This document shows positions 5,901-7,736 of a stretch of 7,736 nt of DNA, one piece after another. Numbering within the stretch: position 1 is the first letter of the stretch; each line of letters begins with the position of its first letter. Both the position numbers and the translations under genes were made by a program. The notes under the pieces were generated by a model that saw only the letters and a program-made list of their open reading frames with translations, was not told the DNA's origin and made no database searches. The DNA comes from an uncultured Streptococcus sp. Its GTDB lineage: Bacteria; Bacillota; Bacilli; Lactobacillales; Streptococcaceae. The stretch spans positions 1 to 7,736 of the forward strand of contig CAJZGT010000060.1 in the NCBI GenBank assembly GCA_916048145.1, written 5' to 3'.

Positions 5901-7736
5901 GAGAACAAGCTAGCCGTGAGCGCTACAAAGCTCAAGCAGATGGAACATGGCAAAGACGTGCTTTCAATGGTAAAGGAGTTGTCATTGTAAAATCAACAGA
6001 AAAAGAAGGAAAATTTACTCTTTATGCAGATTCTGCTGGTTTAACTTCTGATAGCGCAACGGTCGCAACTGTGTCTGGTAAGAAAGAAAACCGTCATTTT
6101 GTAGCCTTTGCTCCTGTAAAAGCAACAACTGATGTGACTACTAATCCTGAATTGCCTCAAACAGTAACAGCTATTTATAGCGACGGTAGTGTTGAGGAAA
6201 AGACTGTAACATGGGATGTGCCAGCTGATTTGCTTACAAGTGCAGGTGAGAAAAAAGTATCTGGACGTGTAGAAGGTTTGGAAACCAAAGCTGAGGCACT
6301 TGTAAAAGTTGTTGCCTTAGATAGATGGTTACCAAAAGTTGCTACAGTACCAGTTGGTACAACTGCAGCTGATTTGGATAAAACAGTCACAGCTGTTCTG
6401 ACAGATGGTAGCTTGATTGATACTGATGTTGTTTCTTGGACCTTGAAAGATCCTGCTGCTTTGACCAAGGAAGGGGGACGTACGGAGGCTACTGGTAAAT
6501 TGGTAGATGACGACCGTGAAGTGACGGCAACCTTTATCGCAAGCAGTAAGGAAACAACAAGTAGCATTACAGGACTTACTGTTGGGGATAAAGCTCTTGA
6601 GAACTTCGAGTCTGGCAAGACTTATTACCGTGTATCCCTTCCTTACACTGGAACAATTCCAAGTGTTGGGGCTCAGACTACTGGTTATCAAGTAACTGTT
6701 CAGCAAGCTTCTGCTGATAATGGTTATCAGGCCTCAGTCTTTTTGAGTGACCAAAAGGGTGACTTGGTTCAAACTTACCTAATTCAGTTTGTGAAGGAAG
6801 CCCCTGCCTTGAAACGTTTGGAAGTAGTTGTGGAAGGAAAAGAAACTGCTACTGAAGATCAAGTCTTAACTTATCGTGTCATTGGTAGTTATGAGGATGG
6901 TTCTCAAACAGAATTTTCAGCTTCAGATATTCACCTAGAAGCTAAATCATCTGATGGTGGGCATCTTGAGGTAAATGGACAGAACTTGTTACTTTATACT
7001 AAGGGTAGTGTTACTCTAACCCCTCGTATTGACAATCAAACAGAAAAAACGCAATCTGTCGCAACTGAATTGGTGATTAAAGAAAATAAAGTAGAGAAGA
7101 AAATTGTCAAACTTCGTCCAGTTTCTATCTCTACCGATATCAATCAGCAACCTAATTTACCTAGTCAAGTTGGAGCAGAATTTGATAAGGGTTTGCCTCG
7201 TAAGGTAGCTGTAACTTGGGACAAAGTAGCTGAAAAAGAATTGGGGCACTATCATAGCTTTACTATTAAAGGACATGTAGAAGGTACAGATATTGAGGCT
7301 CAAGCAACGGTGACGGTTGAAGGCTTACAAGTTGCAGAGGAAATCAGCCTTACTCTTCCTAAGGGTGAGACAGTTCAATTGCCAGCTAATGTTCGTGCTT
7401 ACCATTCTAATGGAACAACTATCTATAAAGATGTAGTTTGGGATCAGGTTCCAGCCAACTTTAGTCAAACTGAAGGAGTCTATGAAATCAATGGTCGTTT
7501 AGTGGGTAGCAATCTTACCACTAAAGCTCATGTTCGAGTGTCTAGTCAAGTTGTTGCTGGAAATAATATCTCTAAACAATGGACAGGCTCCCAATTGCCA
7601 GCTGCCATTGTATCCAATACAGGAGGAGATGATTCAGCTAATGCCTTGAACGACCTGACTGTGTCAAGAACGACAACAGACGCTAAAAATAGATGGACTA
7701 CTTGGAGAACAAATACTGATAATGACTGGGCTTCTA
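2990..7736 (+). CDS. bgaA: Cell-wall-anchored beta-galactosidase BgaA (GH2), 3' end outside the window
   Basis: The reading frame is open for 1,582 codons to the window edge. Pneumococcal BgaA is about 2,200 residues, so roughly the last third is missing here, including the expected LPXTG anchor. Residues 1-38 are a YSIRK-type signal peptide (YSIRKFAIGAASVMIG, 12-27) with likely cleavage after AVQA. A Lys/Glu-rich linker follows (39-197). The GH2 core comprises a sugar-binding domain (about 200-352, LPHDW at 232-236), an immunoglobulin-like domain (355-475) and a TIM barrel (478-805). The barrel carries the acid/base Glu612 in SLGNE and the nucleophile Glu692 in YGSETSS; other active-site motifs are SIRTTHNP (527-534) and QFIWTGIDYIGEPTPWH (752-768). 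GH2-associated beta domains continue to about 1030, followed by Ig-like modules (1042-1518) and the start of a CBM71-like lectin domain (from 1525, ISKQWTGSQLPAA). The enzyme should release beta-1,4-linked galactose from host glycans at the cell surface and may also aid adhesion, as reported for pneumococcal BgaA. All visible catalytic residues are intact and I see no frameshift. Confidence 0.92.
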   Translation, partial: MNKRLFDKRCHYSIRKFAIGAASVMIGASIFGISAVQAEEVASSNTQTEETTVHQPQPLDKLPDDVAAAIAKADENGGREFVKPKAESTEDKVTKDTETTRPANDGNHELASPKVETPNKVEEGSKTEDKQKSEEANPKPVESAVTAGTEVKEDSKKTSEKDQVKADTEIKPSSEKSQALSGESNKAEVEKEKQLLSERKQDFNKDWYFKLNAQGDFSKKDVDVHDWSKLNLPHDWSIYFDFDHKSPARNEGGQLNGGTAWYRKTFTLNEADKNKDVRINFDGVYMDSKVYVNGKFVGHYPSGYNHFSYDITEFLNKDGSENSITVQVTNKQPSSRWYSGSGIYRDVTLSYRDKVHVAENGNHITTPKLAEQKEGNVETQVQSKIKNTDKKAAKVFVEQQIFTKEGKVVSELVRSATKSVAENETAHFNQNILVNQPTLWTTKSYHPQLYVLKTKVYKEGQLVDVTEDTFGYRYFNWTAKDGFSLNGERMKFHGVSIHHDNGALGAEENYKATYRKLKLLKDMGVNSIRTTHNPASPQLLDAAASLGLLVQEEAFDTWYGGKKTYDYGRFFDQDATHPEAKKGEKWSDFDLRTMVERDKNNPSIVMWSLGNEVEEANGSPRSIETAKRLKAVIKAIDTERYVTMGENKFSRAATGDFLKVAEIMDAVGMNYGERFYDAVRRAHPDWLIYGSETSSATRTRDSYYNPAQILGHDNRPNRHYEQSDYGNDRVGWGRTATESWTFDRDRAGYAGQFIWTGIDYIGEPTPWHNQDNTPVKSSYFGIIDTAGLPKNDFYLYRSEWYSAKEKPTVRILPHWNWTEETLKDRKMLVDGKVPVRTFSNAASVELFLNGESLGKKEFTKKTTEDGRPYHEGAKPNELYLEWLVKYQPGTLTAIARDEKGNEIARDSVTTAGEPARVRLTKEEHVITADGKDLSYIHYEIVDGDGNVVPTANNLVHFNLHGQGQIVGVDNGEQASRERYKAQADGTWQRRAFNGKGVVIVKSTEKEGKFTLYADSAGLTSDSATVATVSGKKENRHFVAFAPVKATTDVTTNPELPQTVTAIYSDGSVEEKTVTWDVPADLLTSAGEKKVSGRVEGLETKAEALVKVVALDRWLPKVATVPVGTTAADLDKTVTAVLTDGSLIDTDVVSWTLKDPAALTKEGGRTEATGKLVDDDREVTATFIASSKETTSSITGLTVGDKALENFESGKTYYRVSLPYTGTIPSVGAQTTGYQVTVQQASADNGYQASVFLSDQKGDLVQTYLIQFVKEAPALKRLEVVVEGKETATEDQVLTYRVIGSYEDGSQTEFSASDIHLEAKSSDGGHLEVNGQNLLLYTKGSVTLTPRIDNQTEKTQSVATELVIKENKVEKKIVKLRPVSISTDINQQPNLPSQVGAEFDKGLPRKVAVTWDKVAEKELGHYHSFTIKGHVEGTDIEAQATVTVEGLQVAEEISLTLPKGETVQLPANVRAYHSNGTTIYKDVVWDQVPANFSQTEGVYEINGRLVGSNLTTKAHVRVSSQVVAGNNISKQWTGSQLPAAIVSNTGGDDSANALNDLTVSRTTTDAKNRWTTWRTNTDNDWAS
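6113..7543 (+). repeat. Two pairs of bacterial Ig-like (Big_4-type) modules within BgaA
   Basis: Four modules of about 65-75 residues share the pattern LP..V.A.Y.DG, then VTW, then G...V.G.V.G, then a final A.V.V strand. They span about residues 1042-1108, 1114-1184, 1375-1444 and 1445-1518. Their marker tryptophans are 1075, 1150, 1410 and 1484, so the two members of each pair are 75 and 74 residues apart. Between the pairs are a cadherin-like beta-sandwich (about 1185-1270) and another Ig-like domain (1271-1360). The modules are diverged in protein and DNA, so they are old duplications. They probably act as a stalk between the catalytic core and the lectin domains. Confidence 0.65.

Noticed and set aside
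6175..6706. Two overlapping minus-strand open frames opposite the Ig-like modules
   Set aside because: The Ser/Val/Thr-rich translation reflects the complement of the BgaA frame, and the plus-strand frame is uninterrupted with clear domain patterns.

Overview
The window looks like chromosomal DNA of a mitis-group Streptococcus (S. mitis, S. oralis, S. pneumoniae or a close relative). It is AT-rich, has extended -10 (TGnTATAAT-type) promoters and short U-tailed hairpin terminators. Its three housekeeping proteins closely resemble the pneumococcal polar amino acid ABC permease, its ATPase and FolD as I remember them. The large protein at the right end resembles the pneumococcal surface beta-galactosidase BgaA, but its signal peptide and N-terminal linker differ from the pneumococcal version I recall. 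I therefore favour a commensal mitis-group species over S. pneumoniae itself. This is inference from memory, not a database result.

Layout, left to right. Positions 1-7 are the first codons of a minus-strand gene with a good ribosome binding site and an extended -10. A plus-strand promoter at 135-163 drives a two-gene operon, an amino acid ABC permease (198-881) and its ATPase (881-1615), which overlap by one base. A hairpin terminator (about 1646-1668) and a separate 17-base palindrome follow. folD (1769-2626) has its own extended -10 promoter and a 12-bp hairpin terminator. A 363-base gap (2627-2989) holds an inverted repeat, candidate promoters, a strong Shine-Dalgarno sequence with no start codon behind it, and a near-perfect CcpA operator (cre). 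Then comes bgaA (2990 to the window end), open for 1,582 codons and cut by the window edge before its C-terminal third and the expected LPXTG anchor.

How the parts fit. The transporter pair imports a polar amino acid but has no substrate-binding protein gene here. FolD supplies one-carbon folates. BgaA is a catabolite-controlled, cell-wall-bound glycosidase removing beta-1,4-linked galactose from host glycans. The three units appear to be separate transcripts and share no pathway.

I see no mobile element, RNA gene, CRISPR array or phage gene. The most interesting material is regulatory (the bgaA leader and the promoter-proximal palindromes) and the position of bgaA next to folD. I do not see a new multi-gene system.
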